Below are positions 23,276 through 34,568 of a stretch of 64,000 nt of DNA, in pieces. Location: NCBI GenBank assembly GCA_012184525.1, contig WOFQ01000057.1:124001-188000 (forward strand), in the 5' to 3' direction. The stretch comes from Xenoacremonium recifei (lineage: Eukaryota > Ascomycota > Sordariomycetes > Hypocreales > Nectriaceae). Position 1 is the first letter of the stretch, and each line of letters begins with the position of its first letter. Both the position numbers and the translations under genes were made by a program. The notes below the pieces were generated by a model. That model did no database searches and was not told where the DNA came from. It saw nothing but the letters and a program-made list of their open reading frames with translations.

Positions 23276-25554
23276 TCACAAATAGTCTGTGTCAAAGCCC
23301 GGCGAGATATTGTTGGTCCAGAAACAATCGTTCCAAATATCCCACGCCCCTGGGTTGCACGGTACATTTCCGGCGTTAGCCAATGCCGGAACGAACATGC
23401 TTTCTAAGAGTCTGGATCCCCCCATTGACTCAAGAGTTGATCCACCGGCCACCTGAGTCAGATCAGCGAGGGCAGACTGCGAGTATTGTGCCTCCATGTT
23501 TGACGAAGTTCCGAACGCGTGGCTCTGAGCTTGACTCGACGCAGGCGTGAGACTTGAGTCCTGTACACTATCGGCGATTTCAGGCGTTTCGTCACGAAAG
23601 CGCGACTGCCGCAGGAGACTGTGCACTCCGAGGAACCTTTGTCGCTGGGCAGCCATGGCGAACCGAGGTTGAGTGCTATCGCCATCAAGAATAGTGTCCT
23701 GGTTGCAAGTCTGGCCCTGGGCGTCATCTCCACTGTTGCCGTTGAGATGCTGCTGTATCACTGTCTCCAGGTCTCGACGGAGATGCGATACAATTGTTGA
23801 GAAGGGATAGACCTCTTTCAGTAAGGACAGGATCATCCTAGCTTTGTCACAGGCGGCTTGTGATTCCATCCTGCTTTCTTCTGGAATTAGAGGAGATCGA
23901 CTCAGGAAGAGAATCAGCCTGCAAGCATGATAGCCGCAGATCGCCAGGTCGTTGTGCACCACAATGGGTCTGGGTCGAAGCTCGTCAAGATCTGTGAGGA
24001 TTTCGATCATGATCTGGGCGTGTTGGTAGCAGAGTTGCGCGGCCCTGGCGATGTATTCTGGTGAGAGACCAGAGATAACTGCAGCTGGAGCTGCTTCGCG
24101 ATATCCCGACAGAAACAGCCGGTAAATATCGCAATGCGCCTGGTGCCAGGATAAGTGCACTGCTATGTACCTCATATGCCAACGTGACCTCGCGAACCGC
24201 CTGAACTCATGTTGGCTATACGCTGCGACGTTGAGTTGCTGGAGCCTGTCAATGAACTCGTCTACCAGGTCTCCAAGAAACGGCATTGGCTCGGTGGCTA
24301 GCCGAACTTGTCTCATAAAAATAATACCGTCTCTTCTGATGAATAGCTCACGGATAAAAGTGGTGAGGAGGCCGTTTTCGGCGACACCGTCTAATGAATG
24401 GTCTCCCAACAGGGCATCTTGGGCCTCATTAGGTTCAGCGTGAAAATCTTCTTCCCTGCATGGAAACTCAAGGTGAATGGATTCAACAGGCCAAACTTCG
24501 CATTCCGAAAGCCCAATGGCAAAAAGGCCATCTTGGAGAGCGAGACACCACACGAGTCGGCGGCGAATCTCTTTGGCAAGGTGTCCCAGGTCGAGTCGTT
24601 CGTACTGGAGCCTCAAAGCACTGGCACCACGAGCCGCGAAGGACAATAGCATGAAAGCTCTCTGGAAAGACCCGACTTCGACGTGATATAGATTGATGAG
24701 GATTAAAGCCTGAATGCGAAAGATAGACGGTTTTTCGAGCTCAGACCAGATGATTTGTTCTGCCCTTCGTATCCATGCCGCTGTCGAGACTGGGTAGTAT
24801 TTGCGATAGCCCATATGAAGGGCCGTAATGGCGCAAATGGCATGTAGCAGAGCCTCATCCAGACTCTTCGATAGACATCGTTGCGTTACGCTGACTTCGT
24901 GTAGAAATGAGAATGGCGGCAGCGGATGAAGATGTCGAAAGAAGTCGGTAATCAAGTGCAGCTGGCCTGATATTGACGGCAATGGGAGTGGAATGGTATC
25001 GGTGTCGAGGCAGGGTACCGGGTCGCCTCCATGAGAGAGAAAGATGCCAGTCGACGGCGTGGGCGGTAACTGTTGGTTCATCAAAGAAGAGCTAGCTTCA
25101 AGATTCACAGCGTCGGGCTCGAGTCTTGTCAATGCCGGTAATGGTTCGTCATTCGCCGGCTCATCAGGTGATGCAATGATTGTCGATGCTGAGTATATTG
25201 TCTTGCTTCGTGGTGAACGTGTACTCTCTGGATAGACACAATCTTTCATCCTGGCTCGGCATGATGCGCAAGCCGGCAGCTCTCCTGAGCATTTGGACTT
25301 GTGGGTGCGGCACTGATAACACGCCCGAGAGCCTCTCCTCTTCTCGGGCTTCGCTGGGGCTATGCTTTGCAGCCCGAAAGAACAATCGAACTCTAGACGC
25401 TCACAGTTGGAGCAGGGATTAGGGCCGCCATCGCATTTGACCTGACCTTGACATTAGTACATTGACCCAAACGGATGGGAGACGAAGCAATTAGGGCACA
25501 GACTTTTCGAGAGCGACATTGACTGCAGGTAGTAGCGGACTTGGATCGTGGCAT
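23276..25554 (-). CDS. Transcription factor with two tandem Zn(II)2Cys6 clusters and a fungal-specific regulatory domain
   Basis: Two exons (25554-25504 and 25441-23276; intron 25442-25503) give 738 residues. Cluster 1 uses Cys 10, 13, 20, 27, 30 and 37, and the intron falls inside it. Cluster 2 uses Cys 58, 61, 68, 75, 78 and 85. Both follow C-x2-C-x6-C-x6-C-x2-C-x6-C exactly, and the 20-residue linker is basic (KPEKRRGSR). The middle region contains the fungal_trans block (DFFRHLHPLPPFSFLHE, then RRRLVWCLALQDG). The C terminus is Gln/Ser-rich and may activate. A start at the later ATG (25249) would delete cluster 1 and most of cluster 2. The neighbouring downstream sulfatase is a possible target. 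The intron donor is GTCTGT, which is non-consensus. Confidence 0.88.
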
Positions 25555-26793
25555 TGTTGTAGCGCCCTTGGTGTTGATGGACGGGGTAGATGGAGAGGAG
25601 ACGGTACTGGTGGCTAATTATCGTAGAACTACGAATTACTCCGCAGTGAACTCTAGGTTCGCTAGATCGAAGCTATAGCCAGTCCGGGGGTGACGGAGGG
25701 AAGCCCACCCTTCGAATTCGTAGAGCTGAACTTTCAGCTTGCTTTTTTGGACATTCAACAGGGTCGAAGGCCTGGCAATGAAGGTTGGAGGATCTAACTT
25801 CTCCAGCACACCTCCTCAACCAGATTTATTATTCCCGCATTGAAATATGACTCCTGGTCAACTATCCTACACGTTTTACCACATTCTCTGGACAAGAAAC
25901 TCCTCTAGAGCTTTCAAGCCTGGAGCCGAGGGTGGCGACATTTTAGTACGTCTTGCACCTATCCCCGACTGCCGGAAGTTCAGCCAATAGCGTCAGGGCA
26001 ATCGCCGATAGAGCAATCGTTCTCCGACTGCCGGCTTTGCAGCTATGGCGAGCGCTCAAAAGGGGAGATGGCTGGGGAAATCCGGGGAACATGATGGTTT
26101 GTTGGGGTACCTAACGTTTGATGTATGTGCCAGACAACGGTGGAATTGGAGTCTGCTACGTGTGTATTCACAGGTCTTTCGCCTCTGCATTCCCGCTTAA
26201 AAGCAGCGTGGTGGGTATAGGCACCCTGGTGACAGTCCTCTTTCACACTAACCGTCTCCTATTGTCACGACCGTTGACTACAGGAAAGTAAAAGACGCCC
26301 TTTGCTGGACAACAAATCGTCTAACTCATCAGCAAGTCAATTCCCCTGGTTACGTTTTCCGAATATCAGCAAAATTCTCTTCGAATTGCTTGCAGAACTT
26401 CCGCGAGGGCTTCTTTTAGCCGTATAAATTACACAGAGTAAACGCAGCATAAAATTTAGGGTTTGGGGTATGTGGTCTCGGGCTAAAGCTTCAGAGACAG
26501 CCATGTGTTAGTTTCACGTTATGTGTATCGATTCCGTGTTGATGCCTGCTGCCTCTTTGCTGCCTGTTCCAACATAGTAAGACGGGAGAACTTGATGCCG
26601 ATTCGGAAGAATCCAACAGAGCTCACGTGAATGACATCACAAGAAATGAGTGTCGGACATTGAAGGAGATTCTTTTCTGTAGTCTATCCAGCATCACATA
26701 AGTTGAACGACGCAATCCTAAGATTCATCAGGGCAGCAGTTCACTATTCCATACATTCCATAAGCCCTCAGTTTCTACATTCTACATTCCAAA
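25555..26793. promoter_or_regulatory. Divergent intergenic region
   Basis: It lies between the dual-cluster regulator and a small unknown gene. No ORF here looks real. It is probably promoter for both, and no specific site is clear. Confidence 0.4.
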
Positions 26794-27219
26794 ATGACAG
26801 AACAGGAAGCACCGCGATGCGTGGTCCCTGATTTTCACCATGAGCCTGACCAAGTTGAGCTGAGCACTATCCTCAGAGGGCTAAAGCAAGACCTCTCTCT
26901 CATGGGGTGCATCTCACTTGGAAGTGACGGAGTACTTCGCTCCCTTACAGCTGACCGTGAGGTCGTGGACGCCGTTGGTCTCAATCCAACCCAGATTGCT
27001 GCTCTTCTATGCCGCCTAGGAAACATCGAACCTGCTTCTGACTACGAAGGTGCCGATGGAACTAAGGTTCCTAGGGATGCGTGGTTTGCTCCCGGGAAAG
27101 AGGTTGGACTACCTCCCCCGTTGAGCGAAGAGTACAAAGAAAATTCACGGAAAATGCAAGAACAGAATCCAGAGTTATTTCAACGTGCAGTGGAAAGATT
27201 GAAGCAAGCATGGAATTAG
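26794..27219 (+). CDS. Small conserved-looking protein of unknown function
   Basis: A single exon encodes 141 residues, with the ATG in good context (CCAAAATGACA). The protein is soluble and acidic, with no signal peptide or membrane segment. It has a compact N-terminal part (LSTILRGLKQDLSLMGCISLGSDGVLRSLTADREVVDAVGL), a central DGTKVPRDAWFAP motif and a charged, helical C terminus rich in Glu and Gln. The codon use and length suggest a real gene rather than a chance frame. I recall similar uncharacterised fungal proteins but know no function. The gene is followed by a tail-to-tail spacer. Confidence 0.65.
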   Translation: MTEQEAPRCVVPDFHHEPDQVELSTILRGLKQDLSLMGCISLGSDGVLRSLTADREVVDAVGLNPTQIAALLCRLGNIEPASDYEGADGTKVPRDAWFAPGKEVGLPPPLSEEYKENSRKMQEQNPELFQRAVERLKQAWN

Positions 27220-27880
27220 TCAAGCTCCGTGGATTCAGAAGGTTGAAGAATGAGCGTGTAGGTAGCTACGGTCTTCTCTATGATATATCTGGAATGCAAA
27301 GGTTAGCAATCAACTTGGAGAAGTGACATTTTAGGATTGGCAAGTGATGGAAGAATATATTTCTGTTGAATCGAATGTCTGGGTGCTTTGAAACCAAGCG
27401 AGAGTTCTTTTCAGTACCTCAATATCTGCACAGTTAACATTAGTGCCTATTCATCTCATACTCAGAGGCAGAAAGCAATTTATTTCGTCCAAGTGGCTAA
27501 TTAAGCAATCTTTCACTGGCTTGTACTAATTCGGATCATACGGAGGCAGACGTAATACCAGTTGGGTCCTTATCAGCCCAGTGGCATGTGATGTGACATA
27601 ATTTTGTGCCTCACCATCGAACTATTGGTTGATAGTTGGACGCCAGACATTCAGCTTAGGGGGGGCCAAAATGGGAGGATTGCGGTATTTTCATGAAATC
27701 AATGCGCATGATCATAGGGGACTTTTAATCTGTTTTGGGCAAAGTATCTTGTCACGTCACCACGATGCCAAGCCGCCCGTCACAGCGCTGATACAAGATG
27801 ACATCTGAAAGCTATCACTAGCTTCACCCCGAGGCAACAGAAAGTATGAATACCAGGTTACTTGAATAGCAATTCACTAA
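27220..27880. other. Intergenic, tail-to-tail
   Basis: The space is AT-rich, with a run of seven G at about 27660. No gene is recognised. Confidence 0.5.
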
Positions 27881-30230
27881 CTAGTCAAAGTGATAGGATT
27901 TGGTGGGCTGTGGTACGGAGTTTCCGGGATGAACATGGCCTGCTGCCAGTGATGCATGCTGCCACAAAGTATCCGCTTTCATCGTTCTTCGCACAATATG
28001 TATGCTCTTTCCAGGACTCGTCATGAGCACTTTGATAATCCCAGAATATTCGGGGTCCATACTCTTAGCCAGTTTCTCGAACATGGCAACTATGAAGTCC
28101 ATCTCTCCCCTCCAAGAGGAGTCCTCAAACCATGAGACACCATCGATGATGCAAATGACTTGTGTCCCAATAGGTAATTGTTCAGCCAGGTGAACAAATA
28201 CATGGCACAAGGCCTTGAGATTGTGACCAGCACAGTCTCGGAGGAGCTTCAAAGATACAAAACCTAAGTCTGGAGTTTGTAACTTCGAATCGAAGAGAAG
28301 CTGGGCTATTAGGCTCCTCATGATGCCCTTGGGTCCCTGGAGATTATCGTCATCATCATCCGGCCGACAATGCAATCCTCCAAAATGTATCAGCATGATA
28401 GACTCCTCGTCGTCTACAAGTCCACTGAAAAGCCCGGCACAGAGGCCAGACATGGGTGAAATGAGCTCAATCGTAGAACAAGCGTCCACGAGGAGCAGCG
28501 AAGACTCGGTTATTGTAAGCCAACTTGTAAATTCCTTCGTTGTCATCAGCCACTCGGCACGAGCCTTTGTCTCTGCATCGAACCGGTTGGTTTCTCGGAT
28601 GACGAGATCGAGATCATCCCAAGCCGCATGAAGGTTCACTCCAATAGCTCCAAGAAGTTGAATGGGGCTGAAAGCTGCTGAGTTCGAATGCAAGCGATGG
28701 TCCTTTTGGGGGTCTGAGATGTGCCGTTGAAGTTGGTCGTGAAGATTTGATGTTTCTGTCTATCGTCAGTACGCACAAACCCATAGCTCTACGATGGGAA
28801 CACTTACCACGCTCCAGCTCGAGACGCTCTTGTTCCCAGCGCTCTCTATCTTCTGCCCATTGTTGTCTCATCTTCTGTGTCTCCTGGCGGGAGCGTTGCC
28901 GTTCTTGTTTCATATCTCGTCGAATCCCCTCAAGGACCTCTTTGAAACCAGTGAAGGCGGCAGCAGCGACTTGGTTAGACTCCCGGAAGCCGTTTGACAG
29001 TCCCACTTGTAAGTCGTCTCTTATGTTCTGTAAATTATTACCCAGAGCTTGTTGCAAGCTGCTAGAGGTTCTCAATAGAGTCAGAATGCTGGTTGTGGAA
29101 GCGCCGACCTCGATGACTTTGTCCTTCAAGTCGTCATGTGAGTCCCTGATTTGATCCTTTAGGTCGTCATGCGAATCGATGACTTCATCTTTCAGCTCAT
29201 CATGAGACCTTTTGAATTGGTCTTTCAGCTCGTTATGCGCGTCTTTGCTCTCCTTACTGAGAGCATCAAGCTTGGTCCCGAAAGAAGCCTGCAATCTTAT
29301 TTTCATTCGTTCAACGAGCTCTTGAAGCGTAGCAAGGTAGCCATTCCAGCCTCCGAGGATATCATCAATAGTAAGAGTGTCTGGGACATTCAACAGGAGC
29401 CCTTTGCCCAGTCTCTTATACCCTAAGTCCAATCAGCATCATTCTCCTCATCCTTGATCGTGCGCGGCTTACAAGGCTCGTCTCCCAATAGAATCTTGAT
29501 TAACTTCGGTAAACCGACTAACAGCATGCTGAAGAAATCTTCTCGTTGTTTCAGGTCTTCGGGCTCGGGGTTAAGAAGCGCAAACGCGGTGTTGATTGTC
29601 AGTGCAGTCTCGGGCACAGTTTCGAATGCCTCCAGAATCTTGTCTTTGTTCTCCGTTCTCCGTTTTGAAGCCTGGGTAGTCGCAAGGTTACTCTTGCCCT
29701 ACGAGATATACCTTGACGACATACCTCAAATACCAATGCGAGACCCCCTTTGATGAGTCCTAGACCGTACTCCTCAGGAATCAGCTCTATGTAGTTAGTT
29801 GCCACTTCTCCGACAACCGCTGTAGTCCCGCTAGTTTCTGTCTTGGACTCTCTTTCTTCCTTGGCAGCTGCCATGGATTCGAAGACTGTATCCCAAGAAG
29901 CATTCGTCAGTTTCAGCTTAGTAGCTGGTTCGCCGTCGTGTTCTTCGAGAATCTGCTGCAAATCGCTACAAAGACTAAGCTTCGATCATGTAGGCACACA
30001 CAGACAGGATTGACGCACTCCATCGCTGCCTCTTCCTCCGGCATAAAACGATTTTGCTTCTCATCATATTCTAGCGGGCCAGGCGGATTATCCTTGAAGC
30101 TTCTCACACGCCGTCGAATTATTTTGCCAAGTTTTTCAGGATTCGGGTCTGGGCTCTTAGGCTTCGAATGCCGGTGGCCCCGGCCCGGAAGCAGGCGACT
30201 GAGACGGTGCGCCTTCGTTTCTTCGGCCAT
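27881..30230 (-). CDS. STAND/NLR-like fungal protein with hendecad coiled coil
   Basis: I read five exons: 30230-30015, 29955-29725, 29671-29473, 29422-28808 and 28755-27881, giving about 711 residues. The first donor (30014) is uncertain; two other donors within 15 bases also keep the frame. A basic N terminus leads to an alpha-helical domain (NASWDTVFESMAAAKEE ... LNPEPEDLKQREDFFSMLL) like those found at the front of fungal NLR-like and DUF7708-type proteins. Residues 277-320 are four 11-residue repeats, followed by more coiled coil with many Glu, Arg and Gln. The C-terminal domain contains VICIIDGVSWFE and GIIKVLMTSP, similar to the Walker-B side of STAND ATPases, but no clear Walker A (GxxxxGK) is present. 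A role in non-self recognition is possible but inferred. Confidence 0.75.
29109..29240 (-). repeat. Four 33-base coding repeats (hendecads)
   Basis: The four units encode AHNELKDQFKR, SHDELKDEVID, SHDDLKDQIRD and SHDDLKDKVIE. The 11-residue period with Leu and Val/Ile/Phe at fixed places is a right-handed hendecad coiled coil. Copies 2-4 are close at the DNA level too, so they arose by tandem duplication. Confidence 0.85.
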
Positions 30231-30904
30231 GGTGAGGTGACCTGAAGGGGAGCAGTTGCAAGGCCGGAAAAGAAGGCGATACGTACTGGTCCTGCGAAGC
30301 GCTGTGTAAAGAAGGTGACCTTATGGCCCCCAAATTGCTGTCCGGCCCTGTGATCTTTTGAAGCAACGATTAGCATGCACAGCCGCTCGTGCTGACGCCC
30401 ATCAGCACTTAGCTGCAGTTATCGGTTTCAGCTCCCCACTCGACTCCAAAGCACGACACCCTCAGGCGAGGGATTTGGGCGTCAGGGTTGCACTCGGGCG
30501 GGTTGGAGCCGACCACAGAGCCTATCACGAGCGGTGATCATGTACGAGCCCTTCTGTACCCACGTTGCGATGTGACGTGTCTGATCCATGGCCTCGCTAG
30601 CGGCGGCTGCCTTTCTTTCTATCTAAGCCAGGGCGAGCCGTTCCGTCCGCAATCCGCTTGACGCGGGGCAATAAAAGGTGGTTGGGAGTCAAACGGAAAA
30701 AAACAGAGCTTCGCACTCGTTTACCGCTCTCAGAGCATATCCAGCTCAGCACACGGCCGGGTTTCGTTCTTCCTTGCCTCCTTCAGCTTCCCCGGGCTCG
30801 TCTAGCACACCGATCGCCGCTAGCATATAAGGCAGACCAAAACCAGCCTCGAGAGCATCACGTAAACAGTCTTCAGCAAGTTTGCTCCTTGGTCCAATCT
30901 CGCT
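30231..30904. promoter_or_regulatory. Divergent promoter between STAND-like and AAA+ genes
   Basis: This 674-base space separates two head-to-head genes. It is GC-richer than other gaps, and short ORFs in it have no features. It is probably shared regulatory DNA. Confidence 0.4.
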
Positions 30905-33900
30905 ATGACCAGAAAGGATGAAACCGCCGCATCAGTGGCTTCAGAAAGCCGTGCCTCATCAAATCCATCCGTGGCAGAGGAGCAAGAGGCCTCTTCGCGA
31001 GATGGGCGAAACAGCGCCAAGGGCGACAATCCAGACGGCGAAGGGGATGGCAACAGCGAGAGTGGAGATGACAGCTCAGAAGAGAGCGACAGAGAGGAAG
31101 AAAAACGAGATGTGCTACCAGAGATTCGGTATTGCGATTACCAGGGATTCGTGAATCGAGACATGGATGACGAGGGAGACTTCGCTATTGAGGTCTTAGT
31201 TGTGCAGTCCGCTTGGGAAGCCGAAGTCTTGGCTGAACATAGGAGGCGAGAAATGCTCACGACCGATCGCAACCTCATTCGATTCTTTTCAGGAGCTCCG
31301 CCTAGCAGAGGCCCTCAAAAGAAAATATCTCCAACCCTCGAAGATTTCGGCACAGACCGCCGGATCCAACGTGTGCGAATACGCTCCAAGACGGTGCTTT
31401 ACCACCTGTCGGAGCTGACGAGAAACAAGAACATGGCGAAAGCACCTTTGATCTTTTGTCGGCCATTTCGAACTCTTGAGTATTACCATGAAGAAATGAA
31501 GCGGAAGCTTGAGGAGCTGGAGAAACTGGAAGCTGCTGCGAAGCTCCCGATCCCGGAGGTTGGCGAAGACCTTGTCAAGGAATCTCCGCCACCTAGCGAG
31601 TCGCCCCGGCCAGAGACGCCAGCAGGCGAGAATGTGGGCAATGAAGCAGTTGAGACTCCTGCTCCGGAGGGAACCCCGAAAAAAGATGCCGCCGAAGGAA
31701 TCCTAGACCCAAATGCCGTCAAAGAAATGAGATGCTATATCGACTTTGTCGAGGCGAGAATCCTGCCGATACGTCGCCAATTCCAGAGCGTCGAGAAACA
31801 GACGCGCCGGACCGTAAAGTACGAAGAGATTCCATACCTTTTTCAGCCTGGATCTCTAGCGTATGTCCCGAACGACTCAGAGTCAGGGAAAGCGCTTCAT
31901 CGCTCCGCCATACAAAATGTCTGGAGGATGGCGGAATGCTGCCCGAGCGATCATCCACACGAGTTCATTGACAAGTCTGGCATTTTTGATGCGGAATCTC
32001 TCCGCCTGACGACTTGGAACGTATACTGCCTCGATTACAATGGCGAGAAGATGTCCCCCATCTGGCGGAACATCGAGTTCAAATACTTCAAAGACGAGAA
32101 GGATATCACAGCTCTCGAATGCTACCCACTGCACTATCACCAAGGATACCAAAATCTCCTTCGAGATCAGACGGAATCCGGTCGACTCTTCAAATCCTGT
32201 GTTTCGCAGAGCGTGAGACACCTCTACTTCAGCGGATGGACCATGGTGTCCGGCATCCTTGGTGAAAAGGTAGAAGACCAAAACGGCGTTGAAGTCAGGC
32301 ATCCGGAATACATGGAGTCCGAAATTGTAGTGGACTTCAAAGAGACCTTGAGGAGCTTTCCAAAATGGGGCACCGAGTCCTCGTTGGTATCATCGAGCTG
32401 GGATTGGAGCGAAAAGACGGCAGAGAGCAGGTTCATGATCTGGCGTCAAGTTGAGGACGACGTCGTTGACATCGAGCCTGCCTGGGATCTTACAGACACC
32501 ATGCTGGTTCGAGAGGACGAACTGTACGCCAGGGAAAAGACGCGTTACTTTGAGCATGAAGACAAGTTTTTGCAGGAGGGACGCAAGGTTTCCGAGGAAG
32601 AATGGGATGAGGAAGATCTGGCCCTCCTCCCGAAAAGAGTATTCGGCTATGTGCTGCGTGAGAGGAAGTTCGCTCGCCTGGACGTCCGTGGTATCCAGTG
32701 GAACTCTAAGCAGAGCAAGATAACTTTGGACAACATCCAGATGAAGGATTCCCACAGAAAGATCATCCGCTCTGCAGTATCATCACACTTTAAAGCAAAG
32801 GAGCAGGAGAGAGAACTTGGGATATCGACTTTCGACCTCGACGTTATCCAAGGCAAAGCCAAAGGACTCGTTATTCTTCTTCATGGTGCCCCGGGTGTTG
32901 GCAAGACCGTCACTGCAGAGGCTGTCGCAATTGAGAACAACCGGCCGCTGTTCCCAATCACTTGCGGAGACTTGGGTTTCTCTCCCAGCGCAGTGAGCAA
33001 GTCGCTGAAAGACATCTTCCGTTATGCGCATTTGTGGGAGTGTATCTTGTTGCTTGATGAAGCTGATGTATTCCTCACTCAGCGAGAACGTGGCGGTGGA
33101 AATCTGGAGAGGAATGCCCTTGTTGGAGGTAGGCTATGACAAGGGTCACGTATCGGATCGTCACTAACGAGTGCATAGTCTTTCTCAGGGTATTAGAGTA
33201 CTACAGCGGGATCTTGTTCCTAACGACCAACCGAGTCGGGGCCCTCGATGAGGCATTCCGATCTCGGGTTCACATCTCGCTCTGCTATCCTCCGTATGTC
33301 TTGCCCCTTTGCTCTCAGAAATGAGCCGAGCGCTTCATGAAATACAACCTCTGACCATACTTTTGCACAGTTTGACGAAGACAGATACCATTGAGATTTT
33401 GAAGAGCAATCTCAACCGGTTGCCAAAGCCTGAGAATAACCAAGATAAGGCTGTCGCTGAGGGCATGATCAAGATCATGGAAGCTGACATCGTGCGCTTC
33501 GTTGAAGAAGAGTATGCAAAGTACGCAAAGAAAATGGCGAAGGCAAAGAAGCGGCCAAGAGGCCCATGGAATGGACGTCAGATCCGAAATGCCGTACAAA
33601 TTGCGACGTGTCTCGCTCTATACGACAAGGAGGTTTCAACCGAGAATGACGGTCTTCCCGCTATTCTCACGGCAGATCATTTCCGATCAGTGGCAGAGAC
33701 TACCAGAGAATTTGAACGGTATCTCGAGAAGACCAAGATCGGCGACGACGGCTTCATTGCGCGCCAACGCCAGGAGCGAGACGACGAGTGGCGGGACGAT
33801 GGGGAAGACGACGAAGACGCACATTCCATTCAGTATTATAGCTACGACGATGACATGGAGGCTGAAGAACGTGCACCTTCTGTAAGATCTGGGTATGCTG

Positions 33901-34451
33901 ATGTTCCTAATGCAGGGAGGAAAGCTCCCAAGAAGTCAAGCCGAATGCCAAGTACGCCGCAAGGACGGCGATCTGGGATACAAAACCAAGGCTCGTCCAG
34001 CAAAGCTTCAACAAGACAGTCTCGTGCGCCTCGGCCTCGTTACGAGGAGGACGAATACTACGAGGAAGATTACCAGGAGAGCAATGGGCAGTATGACGAA
34101 CGATCATCTCGACGCGCCCCAGGCTCTCAACGGGGGCAGAAAAATCGGCAAGCGGACATGAGCTCACGGAATGGGGGGCCTCGACAGCATCAAGTCGAGG
34201 AAGATGAGTTTGATGACGAGCATTACTCTGAACCAGAAGAAGATGACGATTATGACAATGATTGGCCGCCTGAGTCAGCACCATCAAATGTGCGAAGTGC
34301 GGGTCCTTCGTCAAGGTTTGGACAACGGCGTTATGTTTGGAACGAGGGCCAGGCGTCATCTCCTTCTGGTGGTAGGCAAGCAGACAATGGGCGGGGTGAC
34401 AGGCTCCAGAGACGAGATGGTGGGAGACACACAAGAACTGGTGGTGTTTAG
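30905..34451 (+). CDS. Large AAA+ ATPase with DUF7025-type N terminus
   Basis: Three exons (30905-33128, 33179-33293, 33371-34451) encode 1139 residues. An acidic disordered N terminus (about 70 residues) precedes the conserved region with RYCDYQGFVNRD, IFCRPFRTLEYYHEEMK and YLFQPGSLAYV, which marks the fungal DUF7025 group. Walker A (GAPGVGKT) is at about residues 661-668 and Walker B (ILLLDEAD) at about 714-721. FLTTNRVGALDEAFRSRVHISL gives sensor 1 and the arginine finger. A lid follows, then a long C-terminal tail of alternating acidic and Arg/Ser/Gly-rich low complexity. The substrate of this AAA family (sometimes labelled TOB3-like) is not known. It is divergent from the coiled-coil STAND-like gene. 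Confidence 0.92.
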
Positions 34452-34568
34452 CGGCTGGCTAGACAAAGTCTCTGGGCTGGCGTTTGGGATTACATGCTTC
34501 TCTGCGGCCTGATATCATGAATCTTTGTACACAATAAAAGATTACCTTAAAGTCGATCACATCTTGGT

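Noticed and set aside
30119..30376. ORFs in front of and overlapping the STAND-like gene start
   Set aside because: They read out of frame over the first exon and promoter, with no protein-like pattern.
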